Source: a virus
Strand: one strand, 5' to 3'
DNA length: 46,379 nucleotides
IMG/VR virus record: IMGVR_UViG_3300033571_004547
Span: 1-46,379 of that record
In this document: in pieces, positions 11,401 to 18,946 of the stretch
Numbering within the stretch: position 1 is the stretch's first letter
Layout of the letters: each line of letters opens with the position of its first letter
Notes under the pieces: generated by a model
Databases searched by the model: none
The model's input: only the letters and a program-made list of their open reading frames with translations
What the model was told of the DNA's origin: nothing
Position numbers and translations under genes: made by a program

Positions 11401-11965
11401 CGACTACAGCATATGAACCAATAGAACCTAAAAATCCTGCTGGATAGCCAGCAACTACATTGTCACTATCAGTAATTACTAGTGGCTGTTGTAGTGTAAA
11501 TGTGCTTGATGTTTTATTGAATTCATAGATACCCCATGATGTCAATGTAGTATCTAACCAATATGCATTATTTTCAGGGCTACCTGTTGGGCGACCTGTT
11601 TGTCCTACTAGACTTGCAAGGTCTACATCTGCTCTTAGGCAGTAAACACGATTAGTTACGCCCAATGCTGAATATGCAGCAAGAAGGCCATATTCGTTTA
11701 GTTCATATCCTTGTACAGGTGTGCCATCAGATGTGGTATAAAAGAATGGGTTACCATATAAAGTAACTAAATCTCTTTGACTAGTAACTAAGAACAACTT
11801 ACCTGCATTTGCAGCAGTGGTGCCTTGTGCTAGTCCTGTCCCGTTAGGATTTGCCTTATCTTGTGCAGTTGCAAAAACTACAAAAGGTACTGAATTGGTT
11901 GGGGCTGGTAGATACTGACTTTGATCTACGATTGTAACTTCTACGCCTGGTGATGCTAGTGCCAT
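8405..11965 (-). CDS. gp18: Tail sheath protein gp18, enlarged
   Basis: 1186 aa against 659 in T4. The N-terminus (MALASPGVEVTIVDQS, AALGVTNRVYCLRADVD) and the C-terminal 300 residues (DTPMGLSED, GTRRGIIDNALNIGYLD, INPLVFFTGNGLLNYGNKT, NVARLIAYIRRQL, WIDVAIEPVKAAEFIYIPVRI) are typical of the contractile sheath family. Residues from about 220 to 640 are inserted, Gly/Ser/Thr-rich, and look like several beta domains (for example GGSGYVVGDTITIDGS). These probably decorate the outer surface of the sheath. AGGAAG precedes the ATG. A variant late promoter (ACTAAATA) lies 55 nt upstream. Confidence 0.95.
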   Translation of the reverse strand: MALASPGVEVTIVDQSQYLPAPTNSVPFVVFATAQDKANPNGTGLAQGTTAANAGKLFLVTSQRDLVTLYGNPFFYTTSDGTPVQGYELNEYGLLAAYSALGVTNRVYCLRADVDLASLVGQTGRPTGSPENNAYWLDTTLTSWGIYEFNKTSSTFTLQQPLVITDSDNVVAGYPAGFLGSIGSYAVVALPTYSTPTSATSHQFFYKNSNNVWVVVGSTEWQDSVPTVMGSNSNPTLTAGNTFTVTIGSGASLSTATITVPGLGSNTVTGVAAEINSLDWKGLSASVNSAGKLEIYSVQSGNTGLVIASGTGTVLTNIGITAGTYYSPGFAYGTAAEQPLWQTGQTYSRPTGSVWIKVGAAGNGLAPSVSVYNATADAWLSKTVTLATSDASAIANLDATGGQAIPAGTIYAQYGYNGQYAEGPVYLWERVATGPTVVTGTNTDASFTAGPYTATVYVSIPNSSGFSGPYTVTLADNTFAEDFVEAWQLAAIPYTTATVASNGAIQLTHTLGGVIRISDINTTTGYSNGLLAEAGLEAGLTDGVKFGQIVPLSFTVSQSSSSGSGTGVQLVVATGSNGYVISSVAAGGSGYVVGDTITIDGSDLGGVNATNDLEVVVTAASTGVVTKVAISSNSESAAYAYEVSLSNWVEFTYTANEGAPTELPANNTNWFYSVVDEVDVMVNTSSGWRGYRNVNYDSNGFPLPSGTNTTDPNGPIVSASEPTVQSDGSALAYGDLWVDTSDLENYPIINRWQQVDGEDKWVRIDNTDQTSPSGILFADARWSSNQNTINPANDPVPTIVSLLTSNNLDLDAPTTSLYPVGMLLFNTRRSGYNVKQWRNNYFNATSFPDETLPTIRSTWVSASGLQSNGSPYMGRKAQRAMVVQALRSVIDTNTAIRDEDNFFNMLAAPNYPELQPNLVVLNGDRGETGYILGDTPMGLSEDATAIQAWATNAAGATSTGEDGCVTRNTYLGLFYPSGLALDLSGNEVAVPASHMMLRTFLRNDAVAYPWLAAAGTRRGIIDNALNIGYLDRITGEFVTIKTRLGIRDTLYTNFINPLVFFTGNGLLNYGNKTSFNSQSALDRTNVARLIAYIRRQLTVAARPFVFEPNDALTRQQIAGVVESLMVDLVAKRGIYDYLVVCDESNNTPARIDRNELWIDVAIEPVKAAEFIYIPVRILNTGELAGA

Positions 11966-12019
11966 GTTTTTACTTCCTATAGTTATATTTTGAGGGTAAC
12001 AACCCTAATTTCTTAATAG

Positions 12020-12027
12020 TATTTAGT
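12020..12027 (-). promoter_or_regulatory. Variant late promoter upstream of gp18
   Basis: The minus strand reads ACTAAATA, one mismatch from NATAAATA. Predicted start near 12014, leader about 49 nt. A 5-bp hairpin (AGGGT/ACCCT, 11993-12006) lies in the leader. Confidence 0.5.
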
Positions 12028-12058
12028 AAAGATTTGAAAAAACTGATTATAAGGTACG

Positions 12059-12068
12059 CCTTCGAAGG
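12059..12068. other. Perfect palindrome CCTTCGAAGG between divergent late units
   Basis: The 10-bp palindrome sits in the extended imperfect inverted repeat 12054-12073, just upstream of the rightward late promoter at 12074. It could be a small hairpin or a protein-binding site. No function is shown. Confidence 0.4.
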
Positions 12069-12073
12069 TATAC

Positions 12074-12081
12074 TATAAATA
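12074..12081 (+). promoter_or_regulatory. Late promoter with start at the ATG
   Basis: The plus strand has the exact T4 late consensus TATAAATA. With the last A at -6 the transcript would begin at 12087, the A of the ATG, giving a leaderless mRNA. Confidence 0.75.
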
Positions 12082-12086
12082 CAACT

Positions 12087-12440
12087 ATGAAGAATGCTAG
12101 GCCTATCTGCTCAACTTGTAATAAAAATGTCTGTAGTATCAATTACAAACGAAAAAACATTACCCATTACCGCAGTATGTGCAATGAATGCGGGAAAAAG
12201 AAAAACAAAAAGAAATTGGGTAAACCTAACTGGGAAAAGTCAGGTTATAAAAAGAAGTCTATATGTGATGTTTGCGGGTTCAAGAGCATTTACCCCTCAC
12301 AAACTACGGTATATCACATAGACGGAGATTTAAAAAATATCAACTTCTCTAATCTAAGGACAATATGTCTGAACTGTGTTGAGGTCGTTAAAAGAAAACA
12401 AATAACATGGCGTAGGGGAGACCTACAAGTCGATTATTGA
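12087..12440 (+). CDS. HNH-like zinc-binding protein with degenerate active site
   Basis: 117 aa, basic. Cys pairs at C8/C11, C32/C35, C60/C63 and C94/C97 suggest zinc sites. The C-terminal half (CDVCG, VYHIDGDLKN, NLRTICLNCVE) follows the HNH pattern found in phage HNH proteins (DHIDGNHNN...NLQTLCANCH). The usual Asp before the first catalytic His is Tyr, and the His after the last Cys is Val98, so cleavage activity is doubtful. It is a lone rightward gene among leftward genes, driven by its own exact late promoter with no leader. Its end overlaps the dNMP kinase end by 18 nt, tail to tail. No SD is seen. Confidence 0.7.
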   Translation: MKNARPICSTCNKNVCSINYKRKNITHYRSMCNECGKKKNKKKLGKPNWEKSGYKKKSICDVCGFKSIYPSQTTVYHIDGDLKNINFSNLRTICLNCVEVVKRKQITWRRGDLQVDY

Positions 12441-13058
12441 ATCTATTTTTTTGTATAGGTCTTCTAGTGTGCTGCTATTATCAATATGATAATCGTAATC
12501 TAGCCCTATACTACTGTACTCGCTAGCATGTACATTATGTATATCTTCCAATATACGCAAACTATCACGATAGTTGGGGCCATAAAACCCTTTATTTACG
12601 GCTAGTGCTTGTTGATACCATACTGGAGGACTACCCCTAGATACTCTGATAGTTTTACCACCTGCTTGCTTTATTGCTTTTATTTCATTTGGAAATCTGC
12701 AATCACTGATTACAATATTGTCAGTAATAGACCGTAGTTTATTTTCTATACTAGCAATCCAAATGTCATCGTGAAAGGCCCTACGACCTACTTCTGTACC
12801 CCACTGCTGCAATACCCATCTGGGTGTGAGGTGTCGGATATTTAATCGGGTTGCCCACCATTCATCTACTTGGTCTCGCCATTCACGGCTTTCAATAGTA
12901 GTACCTTCTAACAGATTTCTGTCCCAACCAAATATGGCACTGACCGCATCTTTCAATGGTTCTGCAAAACTCATTCTGCGAAAACCTTTTTCGGTCACAA
13001 GATAGTCTGCTATTGTATCTTTGCCTGAGGCGATTTGGCCCGCGATTCCTATTAACAT
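12423..13058 (-). CDS. Deoxynucleoside monophosphate kinase (gp1-like)
   Basis: 211 aa, adenylate-kinase-like. The P-loop GIAGQIASGKDT occupies residues 4-15. FAEPLKDAV, a lid-type segment with WATRLNIRHLTPRWVLQQWGTE, and the Walker-B-like NIVISDCRFPNEI follow the layout of T4 gp1. The enzyme phosphorylates dNMPs to supply precursors for phage DNA synthesis. Because the P-loop begins at residue 4, the start cannot be moved downstream. A perfect sigma-70 promoter (TTGACA-N16-TATAAT) places the transcript start exactly at this ATG, so the early mRNA is probably leaderless. Confidence 0.85.
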   Translation of the reverse strand: MLIGIAGQIASGKDTIADYLVTEKGFRRMSFAEPLKDAVSAIFGWDRNLLEGTTIESREWRDQVDEWWATRLNIRHLTPRWVLQQWGTEVGRRAFHDDIWIASIENKLRSITDNIVISDCRFPNEIKAIKQAGGKTIRVSRGSPPVWYQQALAVNKGFYGPNYRDSLRILEDIHNVHASEYSSIGLDYDYHIDNSSTLEDLYKKIDSIIDL

Positions 13059-13064
13059 ACTACG

Positions 13065-13092
13065 ATTATACTGTATAAATTATAAATGTCAA
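13065..13092 (-). promoter_or_regulatory. Consensus sigma-70 promoter of dNMP kinase
   Basis: On the minus strand, TTGACA (13087-13092), a 16-nt spacer and TATAAT (13065-13070) are both perfect consensus boxes. The start seven nt downstream is 13058, the A of the ATG. Confidence 0.85.
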
Positions 13093-13099
13093 TCAAAGA

Positions 13100-13885
13100 T
13101 TAGCCCTGTATCCATGTCAAGGGCTGGGATCTGTCCTGATATCTACGCAAGTCTTCAATCAATCTTTCCATTTCTGCCTTACCTTCTGACTTCATAGCAG
13201 CACCATTCAAACTTGTTCCGCCGCTTGGACCTGCGATACTAGCAAATTTTTCACGGGCTTCACCTATTATTATTTTACATTGTGCAAGTATAAAATCTTC
13301 TAACCATACACCTGAACCCGGGTCTTGCAATAATTCTGTCTCAGGTCGTTGTATGTCTGCCCATATTAATATTCTTTCACCTGTGCCCTTGAAGTCACGA
13401 ACTACACGCAAGACTTTGGTGACAGGGTTAAAAGTATATGTGACATAACCACCAAACATACGAGCGGCTAATTCAACATATCCTGCATAGAAGTCATATG
13501 TTGCCATACCGCCTGTATAGTTGTAGTTTAGCAGGTATGTATTTAGTATCGCGCTACTAAAAGGGTCAAATGCTGTGCTGCTTGGTCCTGTTTCTAGTCC
13601 TACTGTCCTACGGTACAAGCAACGAACATTAATAAATTCACTTGGCAATGTGTATGTATCTACATTTTTCAATACCGTCATCAGTGTATAACTTTCTTGT
13701 GTGGCGTTTTGCGCTCTTTGACGGTATACTTTGATAGCATAGTTATATGCTGCTTCATAGTGTTGTGGGTCTAACTCAAGGTCTACAATGTCACGACCTA
13801 AACGCAACCCAATATTATTGAACATCTGTTCTTTAAGTTGTAATAAATTACTGTTTGTAGGTACTGAAAGTGGATCTGCTGCCAT
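13100..13885 (-). CDS. gp13: Neck protein gp13-like
   Basis: 261 aa (T4 gp13 309). The N-terminal third (GRDIVDLELDPQHYEAAYNYAIKVYRQRAQNATQE) followed by VDTYTLPSEFINVRCLYRR fits the family of phage head-tail joining proteins, where an acidic helical start precedes a beta domain. The C-terminus is helical (MERLIEDLRRYQD). Neighbouring gp14 and gp15 genes support gp13. It lies behind a late promoter embedded in a hairpin that includes its RBS (AGGAA). Confidence 0.6.
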   Translation of the reverse strand: MAADPLSVPTNSNLLQLKEQMFNNIGLRLGRDIVDLELDPQHYEAAYNYAIKVYRQRAQNATQESYTLMTVLKNVDTYTLPSEFINVRCLYRRTVGLETGPSSTAFDPFSSAILNTYLLNYNYTGGMATYDFYAGYVELAARMFGGYVTYTFNPVTKVLRVVRDFKGTGERILIWADIQRPETELLQDPGSGVWLEDFILAQCKIIIGEAREKFASIAGPSGGTSLNGAAMKSEGKAEMERLIEDLRRYQDRSQPLTWIQG

Positions 13886-13890
13886 AAAAA

Positions 13891-13920
13891 AGTTCCTGAT
13901 AGTTGTATTTATCAGGAACT
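13891..13920 (-). promoter_or_regulatory. Late promoter overlapping an 11-bp hairpin that hides the gp13-like RBS
   Basis: Arms 13891-13901 and 13910-13920 pair perfectly (11 bp, 8-nt loop). GATAAATA (13906-13913, minus) spans the loop and the 5' arm. A late start near 13900 would leave out the 5' arm, so the RBS AGGAA (13893-13897) in the 3' arm stays free. Transcripts from upstream form the hairpin, which is followed by six Us and could also terminate. Confidence 0.75.
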
Positions 13921-13935
13921 TATTATTGTGAGTCT

Positions 13936-14139
13936 TTACCAGTCTTGTGGGTTTTTACCCTTCATAAACCTTAGTAAAGGAATCATACTATCGGGTAACG
14001 GCTCTTTCCTGAGATAAGGTGTATGTGCTGAATCATCTGTACTCTCACACACAGGGCAACGCCAGCGTTGTTTTGAATCATCGCGTGGATATAATTTTAC
14101 ATAGACATTACATTCTATGCAGACAAAAGGACCCAACAT
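13936..14139 (-). CDS. Small zinc-ribbon protein
   Basis: 67 aa. CIEC near residues 7-10 and CPVC near residues 28-31 form a two-CxxC zinc ribbon. The segment between them is basic and aromatic (YVKLYPRDDSKQRWR). The C-terminus is PLLRFMKGKNPQDW. It starts 2 nt after the MazG stop, so it is probably co-expressed with mazG. Such ribbons bind nucleic acid or partner proteins; no specific role is recognised. Confidence 0.6.
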   Translation of the reverse strand: MLGPFVCIECNVYVKLYPRDDSKQRWRCPVCESTDDSAHTPYLRKEPLPDSMIPLLRFMKGKNPQDW

Positions 14140-14141
14140 GT

Positions 14142-14591
14142 TTATAGGTCGCCCTCTTTACGGTTCTCGCTATAGAAAACATCAAACTTTCCGCCGGGAT
14201 ATCGTGCTTCCAACTTCTTGACATTCTCAGCAATGACATCGTTGGGATCAAAACCCAATGCTCTGCAACTGTTAACCCAATACCAAAGAATATCACCCAA
14301 TTCACGCTTCATATGAAAGTGTGATTCTTCATTCAGTGGCTTGCCCTGAAAGATAATCTTTTTGACAATCTCTTGAAACTCACCTGTCTCGCTGCCAAGA
14401 CCAATAGCACCGCACAACAGCAAGGGTACATTGATATCTGGACCATGCATATACTCACCATCTGAACCAAACGATTCATAGTTAGCATCAACACGGTCAA
14501 GACGGTTGATAAACATTGTCATGTCGTGGCTAGCATCGCTAGTCACTGCCTGTACGAAATCCTTATACTTATTCAAGTCAACATTACTCAT
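14142..14591 (-). CDS. mazG: MazG-family nucleotide pyrophosphohydrolase
   Basis: 149 aa from the ATG at 14591, preferred over the GTG at 14597 because AGGAG lies 5 nt before it. The all-alpha NTP-PPase signature is present: SETGEFQE (E68, E71, E74) and ELGDILWYW (E97, D100), four-helix metal-binding residues that hydrolyse NTPs to NMP and pyrophosphate. Phage MazG proteins are common in aquatic T4-like phages and are thought to influence nucleotide pools or stress nucleotides. It follows the 377-aa gene by 11 nt and is probably in the same early operon. Codon use looks more GC-rich than the late genes. Confidence 0.9.
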   Translation of the reverse strand: MSNVDLNKYKDFVQAVTSDASHDMTMFINRLDRVDANYESFGSDGEYMHGPDINVPLLLCGAIGLGSETGEFQEIVKKIIFQGKPLNEESHFHMKRELGDILWYWVNSCRALGFDPNDVIAENVKKLEARYPGGKFDVFYSENRKEGDL

Positions 14592-14602
14592 ATTCACTCC
14601 TA

Positions 14603-15736
14603 TTAAAATGCTCTCAAAATAATCATGTTCGCGTTAAAGCGACCGTTGGGAGTAGCACTAGTAGCGCGAATGTCATTGAAAAACTTACGCGCTGCGGGCT
14701 TGCTACCCATAATCTCTTTAATCTGAGTTTCGGGCTTACGCAGTGTTTTGATTTCCGATTCCTTAGTACAGAAACCAATCAGAGCATTGCCCTTGACACC
14801 GATAGTCTTAGTGTACTCGTCAGCAACATAGTGATGCAGTTTACGCTTCTTGGTATCGTAAACCCAAGCCTCACTACAACCATGAAGTTTAGTTGGGCTT
14901 ACGCCTTCAAGTTCAAGTTTCTCCAACTTGAAGTTCTTGAGATACTTGAGGCGCTTGACAATCTTCTCGACAGGCACGGGCTTCTTAGCACGGGGCTTGC
15001 GATTAGACTTCTTGATGTTGATATAACTGTTCAAGTCAGCAAGAACATTCTGAATAGTGTTGACGATGTTACGCAACTGAATCTTGCCGAAACGGTTATA
15101 TGCCTCAGTAAGTTGTTCGTCTTCGCCCTCAACAACTGCTTGATACTCATCCAACTTATTCTGCCACGCAGTAATCAACAGACCAACATGCTGAGGAAGA
15201 ATGTTGCGCTGTGTGAGAATGTCGATGACCTTGATGGCATCATCTTTCTTAGCACCGTTCTTGAGGTAAGTATCCCACATGCCCTCAAGTTCGCCGCCTG
15301 CTTCAAGAGTACGCTCACGCATAATCTCTTGAACATTGGGGCGGTTAGTAACGATAACAGTCTCTTTGACTTCATCCTTGACAACAGTAGACTTGAGGCG
15401 AGCAATCTCAGTATTGAGCCGCTCAGACTCAGATTCAGTCATCTTGTATCCGCGCATGATGGAACGACAGAGCCAGCCATAGGTAATACGAATATTACTA
15501 TCACTCACACGGCGAATAATCTTAGCGTCAGTAGTATTACCGATGTAATCAAGGTAGTGGGCGACAAACTCCTTAGAATCCTTCTTGTCATAGAAGTAAT
15601 TGTACCAATTAATGGCGACACCCAAATGATACTTGGTACTGGTATCACCATTGAAAATGGGTTCTCCACCAAGGTAGTTGGTCTCAATGCTCTTAGGCCT
15701 GAGTTCCTTGACTTCAGTTTTGGATTTGGTAGACAT
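14603..15736 (-). CDS. Early-type basic protein of unknown function
   Basis: 377 aa, Lys-rich, no recognised domain. The N-terminus is polar (MSTKSKTEVKELRPKSIETN). The middle is helical with the DAIKVIDILTQRNILPQHV segment. The stretch at about 240-255 is very basic (NIKKSNRKPRAKKPVPVEK). The C-terminal part is compact (YDTKKRKLHHYVADEY, GVKGNALIGFCTK). CTGGAG precedes the ATG and a sigma-70-type promoter lies upstream. Third codon positions are notably richer in G and C than in late genes, as in the early module at 43-45 kb. Nucleic-acid binding is plausible but unproven. Confidence 0.6.
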   Translation of the reverse strand: MSTKSKTEVKELRPKSIETNYLGGEPIFNGDTSTKYHLGVAINWYNYFYDKKDSKEFVAHYLDYIGNTTDAKIIRRVSDSNIRITYGWLCRSIMRGYKMTESESERLNTEIARLKSTVVKDEVKETVIVTNRPNVQEIMRERTLEAGGELEGMWDTYLKNGAKKDDAIKVIDILTQRNILPQHVGLLITAWQNKLDEYQAVVEGEDEQLTEAYNRFGKIQLRNIVNTIQNVLADLNSYINIKKSNRKPRAKKPVPVEKIVKRLKYLKNFKLEKLELEGVSPTKLHGCSEAWVYDTKKRKLHHYVADEYTKTIGVKGNALIGFCTKESEIKTLRKPETQIKEIMGSKPAARKFFNDIRATSATPNGRFNANMIILRAF

Positions 15737-15768
15737 GACTGTATCTCCAGTGATTTACTACAGTATAT

Positions 15769-15797
15769 AGTCTAACTGAAACCGTAATAAAAGTCAA
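15769..15797 (-). promoter_or_regulatory. Early promoter TTGACT-N17-TAGACT
   Basis: On the minus strand the -35 is at 15792-15797 and the -10 at 15769-15774, with a 17-nt spacer. Start near 15762 gives a 25-nt leader with the RBS CTGGAG. Confidence 0.65.
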
Positions 15798-15825
15798 TAG
15801 TCTTGTAAGTCATTGATTCTATTAG

Positions 15826-15833
15826 AATAAATA
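15826..15833 (+). promoter_or_regulatory. Late promoter of gp14 with start at the ATG
   Basis: The plus strand reads AATAAATA. With the last A at -6, the transcript begins at 15839, exactly the ATG; no SD is present. It is divergent from the early promoter at 15769-15797. Confidence 0.7.
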
Positions 15834-15838
15834 GATAT

Positions 15839-17566
15839 ATGCCTAAACTAAGTCTGTACCAACCAGTAAAAAACAACGATTATCGCTATTTTGACAGAGT
15901 TATCAGTGAGCAATTTACTGTGGGCGGCACAGATCTTTATATACACAAATATTTGGGTCCTGTCGCACAGACTCCTAGCGTAGATTTCACGCAGCCCGAA
16001 TATGTATCACCGAACCCTACTCAGATACAAGATTTGTTGTTTCTAGAAAACCGTGACAGAAAGTACGAAACAAATATTTATAGATTGCGTGGTCACTACA
16101 ATGTACAAAATCTAGATTTCGATTTAAGTCAGTTTGGGTTGTTTTTGAACAATGACATCATATTCATTACTGTTCACTATAACGACATGATTGACATAAT
16201 CGGTAGAAAATTAATGGTGGGTGATGTATTAGAATTACCACACTTGCTTGATTACAACCCATTAAAAGAAACTATACCAGTTGCATTAAAAAGATTTTAT
16301 CAAATCACAGATGCAAACTATGCAAGCGAGGGTTTTAGTCAAACATGGTATCCGCACTTATGGCGTATCAAATGCGAACCATTGATTGACAGTCAAGAGT
16401 TTAGCAACATATTAAAAGAACCTATCAGTCAAGATAATTATTTGGGTGATTGGGATAAAAACAAAACTTATCCACCTGGATATGTAGTAAGTTATGGTGA
16501 CAAGAATTACATAAGTATCACAGAAGTTCCAGTAGGCAAAAACCCACCTGACCCATTATATTGGCAACTTGATACTGAACAAAGCCTTAAAGACATATTA
16601 TCGACATACAATAGAAATATTGAAATCAACAATGCTCAGTTGGAAGAAGCAAAGAGAATATTGCCTAAGTCTGGATATGATAACAGTCAACTATATGTAG
16701 TACCTACATATGGTGTTTTTGAAAGTAACTTTGTATTAAGTGACAAACTCAATCAACCTGCACCACCTGTCAATATAATAACAAGTAGCAAAGGTGCACC
16801 TAGTACTACTGGCACTGTTGTGTTCATGCGTAATCCTAAATACAAAAACCCAAGTATAGGAATAAAAATATCAAAAGAAACAGTTCAAAGTATTTGGGAC
16901 ATGACTGTTGACATGGATTTATCTACTAAATTTGATAAATTTGTACCAACAAGTTTAGAAGTAGTAGAAACTAGACCAACAAAATTACAAGATGTTTCTG
17001 GTTCAATAGCATTACAAGGCGACAAAGTATTAACTGTAAAATCGATTGGTCCTATAGTTGGCCCATATGGTACCGCAGACAACACATATGCTACTGCTGA
17101 CCAAGATCCAACACAGCCCAACTTTACAGGTACAGAACCATATGGTCCACAAACAATGGATTACCGTGCAGACTGTGACCCAAGATTCCAATATATAACT
17201 CGTTCAAGTCCTAGAAGTTTTGGTTATGAAGCAGGATACATGACGGGCGATGGGTCTGCACCAAACGGCGAACCAACTGGTGCAGGAATCAGTTTCCCAC
17301 AAAATCCACAAGTTGGTGACTATTTCTTGCGTATAGATTATAGCCCACAAATACTATACCGCTGGGACGGAGTATTATGGGTACGCATATCTACCAATGT
17401 ACGAACAGATACTGGATTTACAGCAGAAGATAATTCACAACTAAGTTCATTCATAAATAATGAAAGCGTGATTTATAACAACAATACACAATCTGTTATA
17501 CCTGAGTCACAACCATTGTCAAGTGTCTTACAAGTCGCACCTGATACAATACCACCTATAGAGTAA
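15839..17566 (+). CDS. gp14: Neck protein gp14 with an inserted carbohydrate-binding-like module
   Basis: 575 aa, about twice T4 gp14 (256). Residues 70-190 carry the core I associate with gp14: IDIIGRKLMVGDVLELPHLLDY, ANYASEGFSQTWYPHLWRIKCEPLIDSQEF. Residues 204-243 (WDKNKTYPPGYVVSYG...YWQL) resemble the short aromatic CBM5/12 chitin-binding pattern. A second aromatic segment at about 500-525 (VGDYFLRIDYSPQILYRWDG) may be another surface module. gp14 joins filled heads to tails. The gene is rightward, 3 nt before gp15, and probably leaderless. Confidence 0.8.
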   Translation: MPKLSLYQPVKNNDYRYFDRVISEQFTVGGTDLYIHKYLGPVAQTPSVDFTQPEYVSPNPTQIQDLLFLENRDRKYETNIYRLRGHYNVQNLDFDLSQFGLFLNNDIIFITVHYNDMIDIIGRKLMVGDVLELPHLLDYNPLKETIPVALKRFYQITDANYASEGFSQTWYPHLWRIKCEPLIDSQEFSNILKEPISQDNYLGDWDKNKTYPPGYVVSYGDKNYISITEVPVGKNPPDPLYWQLDTEQSLKDILSTYNRNIEINNAQLEEAKRILPKSGYDNSQLYVVPTYGVFESNFVLSDKLNQPAPPVNIITSSKGAPSTTGTVVFMRNPKYKNPSIGIKISKETVQSIWDMTVDMDLSTKFDKFVPTSLEVVETRPTKLQDVSGSIALQGDKVLTVKSIGPIVGPYGTADNTYATADQDPTQPNFTGTEPYGPQTMDYRADCDPRFQYITRSSPRSFGYEAGYMTGDGSAPNGEPTGAGISFPQNPQVGDYFLRIDYSPQILYRWDGVLWVRISTNVRTDTGFTAEDNSQLSSFINNESVIYNNNTQSVIPESQPLSSVLQVAPDTIPPIE

Positions 17567-17569
17567 CAT

Positions 17570-18946
17570 ATGGCTAAATTTTTCTATGATTCGCAAATAA
17601 GAAGATTTTTACTGCAATTTGCTAAAATATTTTCAAGTTGGTATGTGACTAAGGGCAAAGACCCAAACGGCAATGACATATTAGTTCGTGTACCAGTTCA
17701 ATATGGTGACGCAAGCAGACAGGTTGCTACCATAATAGCAAACAATACTGCTAGCAATTTACCAAGTGCACCAATGATTACATATTGGATAGCCGGGTTA
17801 GAATATGATCAAAAAAGAACACAAGAACCATATTTTGTGGATAAAGTCAATGTAAGACAAAGAGCCTATAACCAAGATACACAAAGTTATGAAACTACAC
17901 AAGGTCAAGCATTTACTGTAGAACGGTTGATGCCTGTACCGTATACGCTTCGTGTACAAGTTGATTTTTGGACAACCAATTACAACCAAAAATTAGAACT
18001 TATCGAACAGTTAGGTACATTGTTTAACCCAAGTTTAGAAATACAAAGCACTGATAACTTTGTTGATTGGACATCGTTGTCAGTAGTATACCAGGATGGT
18101 TTGACATTTACTAGCCGTAGCATACCGCAAGGCACTGGAAACCCAATTGATATCATGAGTTGGAAATTCTATATGCCTATATGGATAAGCACTAGCACTA
18201 AACTCAAGAAAATGGGTGTTATCAATAAAATCATTGCTAGTATCTATAAAGGCACTGCATTACAAGACATACAAGATGAAGATTTATTGCTAGGTACACG
18301 ACAAAAAATAAGTCCATATGGATATAAGTTGTTGTTGATAGGTGATAGATTGCAATTGTTGCCCGCAAATGAAGCATTCTATCCACCAAACACAGATTTA
18401 AGTAATCCAGCACCACCAAATACAAATCTATATTGGAGCAGTTTGCTCAATGTCTACGGAAATGTACAGCCGGGAATAAGTCAAGTATGGTTACAAAATC
18501 CATACATGGAAGACGATATAGTTGGAACAATAGTTCCTGACCCATTAGATGATAGACTGTTGATTTACAACATAGACCCAGATACTCTTCCACAAAATAC
18601 ATTAGACCCGATAGATGCTGTCATCAATCCACAGATACAAGGACCAAATGCAGGATTGCCGGGACCAATAAATGGTCGTAGATACTTGATTGTTGAAGAC
18701 ATAGGCAGTGAGGGCAGTAGTACAATAGCCTGGGGAAATTTAGTAGCAAATGCTAATGACATAATTGAATTTAACAGCACTACCATGAGTTGGAATGTTT
18801 CATTTGATAGCAGTGAATCAACTTCAGTTCAATATGTATTGAACTTAACAACTAACATACAATACCGCTATGTATCTACAGAAGGTCAATGGATGAAGAG
18901 CGTAGATGGTTGGTATTCAGAGGGCGATTATAGCATTGTCATTTGA
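17570..18946 (+). CDS. gp15: Tail sheath stabiliser gp15
   Basis: 458 aa (T4 gp15 272). The N-terminus FFYDSQIRRFLLQFAKIFSSWYV with ILVRVPVQYGDASRQ is close to the T4 gp15 pattern (FYNSSFRRY, FIRVPITYAS). PYTLRVQVDFWTTNYNQKLELIEQLGTLFNP and MSWKFYMPIWIS complete the core. Residues from about 260 are extra (Asn/Pro/Asp-rich, then a beta segment). gp15 caps tube and sheath and contacts the neck. It lies 3 nt after gp14 and is transcribed with it. Confidence 0.85.
   Translation: MAKFFYDSQIRRFLLQFAKIFSSWYVTKGKDPNGNDILVRVPVQYGDASRQVATIIANNTASNLPSAPMITYWIAGLEYDQKRTQEPYFVDKVNVRQRAYNQDTQSYETTQGQAFTVERLMPVPYTLRVQVDFWTTNYNQKLELIEQLGTLFNPSLEIQSTDNFVDWTSLSVVYQDGLTFTSRSIPQGTGNPIDIMSWKFYMPIWISTSTKLKKMGVINKIIASIYKGTALQDIQDEDLLLGTRQKISPYGYKLLLIGDRLQLLPANEAFYPPNTDLSNPAPPNTNLYWSSLLNVYGNVQPGISQVWLQNPYMEDDIVGTIVPDPLDDRLLIYNIDPDTLPQNTLDPIDAVINPQIQGPNAGLPGPINGRRYLIVEDIGSEGSSTIAWGNLVANANDIIEFNSTTMSWNVSFDSSESTSVQYVLNLTTNIQYRYVSTEGQWMKSVDGWYSEGDYSIVI

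Noticed and set aside
12423-13058. Thymidylate or adenylate kinase of bacterial type
   Set aside because: The motifs and length fit the phage gp1-like dNMP kinase better.
14831-15775. 314-aa rightward frame antisense to the 377-aa gene
   Set aside because: The leftward frame has an SD and a promoter and normal protein composition; the antisense frame is a by-product of its GC-rich third positions.
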